A stretch of 16,278 bases of DNA from contig QJVU01000269.1 of the NCBI GenBank assembly GCA_003235605.1, forward strand, positions 1-16,278. The letters are read 5' to 3'. This document shows, one piece after another, positions 15,662 through 16,278 of this stretch (positions within the stretch are counted from its first letter, which is position 1; every line of letters starts with the position of its first letter). A model generated the notes under the pieces. The model was not told the origin of the DNA. It was given only the letters and a program-made list of their open reading frames with translations, and did not search any database. The stretch is from Planctomycetota bacterium (GTDB lineage Bacteria > Planctomycetota > UBA1135 > UBA2386). The position numbers and the translations under genes are program-made.

Positions 15662-16278
15662 ATGGTCGAGGCGCTACGCCGCACCAGCTGCAACCGCGAC
15701 TGTCCTGACGCCTGTGGGATCCTGGCCACGGTGACCGGCGGCGTGGTCACGGCACTCCGCGGTGACCCCGAACACCCCGTGACCCGGGGCTTCCTGTGCT
15801 ATCGCACGAGCCGTTTCCTGCACCTGCAGAACGACGCCAACCGACTGCGCCAACCCCTCTTGCGCAAGAACGGCGTCCTCGAGCCCGTGGCCTGGGATAC
15901 CGCCCTCGACATCGCCGCCCAGAGGCTCCAGGAGATCCGCCAGGAGTCGGGTCCAGCCGCCATCTTCCACTACCGCTCCGGTGGCTCCCTTGGCCTGCTC
16001 AAGCTGGTGGCGGACCGGTTCTTCGAGCAGTTCGGACCCTGTGCCACCAAGACCGGGGACATCTGCAGCGGCGCCGGCGAAGCCGCCCAGGAGCTGGACT
16101 TCGGCGTGAGCGACAGCAACGACCTCCACGACCTCCAGAACAGCCGGCACATCTACTTGTGGGGCAAGAACCCCGTGGCAAGCAGCGTGCACCTGGTGCC
16201 GGTGCTGAAAGCCGCGCAGTCGAAAGGCGCCACGGTGACCCTCATCGACCCCGTCGCCCACGAGGGTAGGGGTCTGGC
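15662..16278 (+). CDS. Molybdopterin oxidoreductase (DMSO reductase family), N-terminal part, truncated by window end
   Basis: The frame is open from the ATG at 15662 to the window edge, giving 205 residues without a stop. The N-terminus carries the [4Fe-4S] motif CX3CX3CX27C (C10, C14, C18, C46) with the NRDCPDACG signature of the molybdopterin oxidoreductase 4Fe-4S domain. The following region (WDTALDIAAQRLQEI near 78-92, FHYRSGGSLG, then TGDICSGAGEAAQEL at 131-145 and IYLWGKNPVASS) is typical of the start of the Mo-bisMGD domain. C135 is a candidate Mo ligand. No signal peptide is seen, so the enzyme is probably cytoplasmic. The substrate cannot be told from this fragment. It is divergent from the lipoprotein gene across 65 bases. 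No Shine-Dalgarno precedes the ATG; a TACACT at 15648-15653 would be a -10 element giving a nearly leaderless transcript, but no matching -35 is seen. Confidence 0.93.
   Translation, partial: MVEALRRTSCNRDCPDACGILATVTGGVVTALRGDPEHPVTRGFLCYRTSRFLHLQNDANRLRQPLLRKNGVLEPVAWDTALDIAAQRLQEIRQESGPAAIFHYRSGGSLGLLKLVADRFFEQFGPCATKTGDICSGAGEAAQELDFGVSDSNDLHDLQNSRHIYLWGKNPVASSVHLVPVLKAAQSKGATVTLIDPVAHEGRGL

Noticed and set aside
1..16278. CRISPR arrays, tRNA or rRNA genes, insertion sequences
   Set aside because: No regularly spaced repeats, no cloverleaf or rRNA-like stretch, and no transposase or terminal inverted repeats were seen; nearly all the window is occupied by recognised coding sequence.

Overview
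The window is a GC-rich, gene-dense bacterial segment. A lipoprotein signal peptide and an inner-membrane sensor kinase indicate a cell with a standard secretion system. A HemY-type protoporphyrinogen oxidase occurs with HemN, and there is a very large multidomain lipoprotein. This fits Gram-negative, GC-rich lineages such as Planctomycetota or delta-proteobacteria-like groups, but no marker gene here fixes the phylum, so that is inference only.

Positions 168-10672 (minus strand) hold a compact nine-gene heme operon. In transcription order it is hemA, a hemC-hemD fusion, hemB, hemL, a sensor histidine kinase, an OmpR/PhoB-family response regulator, hemE, hemN and a hemY-type protoporphyrinogen oxidase. 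Adjacent genes overlap by 4 to 10 bases (ATGA or GTGA type) or, at the last junction, are 3 bases apart. This implies one transcript with translational coupling. Together the enzymes convert glutamyl-tRNA to protoporphyrin IX: HemA and HemL make 5-aminolevulinate, HemB makes porphobilinogen, HemC-HemD make uroporphyrinogen III, HemE makes coproporphyrinogen III, HemN makes protoporphyrinogen IX and the oxidase makes protoporphyrin IX. Ferrochelatase is not in the window. The last gene seems to lose its usual C-terminus by a one-base shift at 183-186.

The most interesting point is the two-component pair placed inside the biosynthetic operon and coupled on both sides to heme genes. Just upstream of hemA, at 10704-10724, lie two perfect 10-base direct repeats with an 11-base period and a TGTCAT core. 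This is the architecture expected for a dimer of an OmpR/PhoB-family regulator. The working hypothesis is a self-contained regulated heme operon.

Positions 10746-15596 (minus strand) encode a 1616-residue predicted lipoprotein. It has an N-terminal beta-rich region, a helical toroid-like region and a C-terminal part resembling an M6 (immune inhibitor A-like) peptidase whose zinc motif is degraded. It ends 73 bases upstream of hemA.

From 15662 to the window end, on the plus strand and divergent from the lipoprotein, is the start of a molybdopterin oxidoreductase with an N-terminal [4Fe-4S] cysteine motif. No rRNA, tRNA, CRISPR array or insertion sequence was seen.
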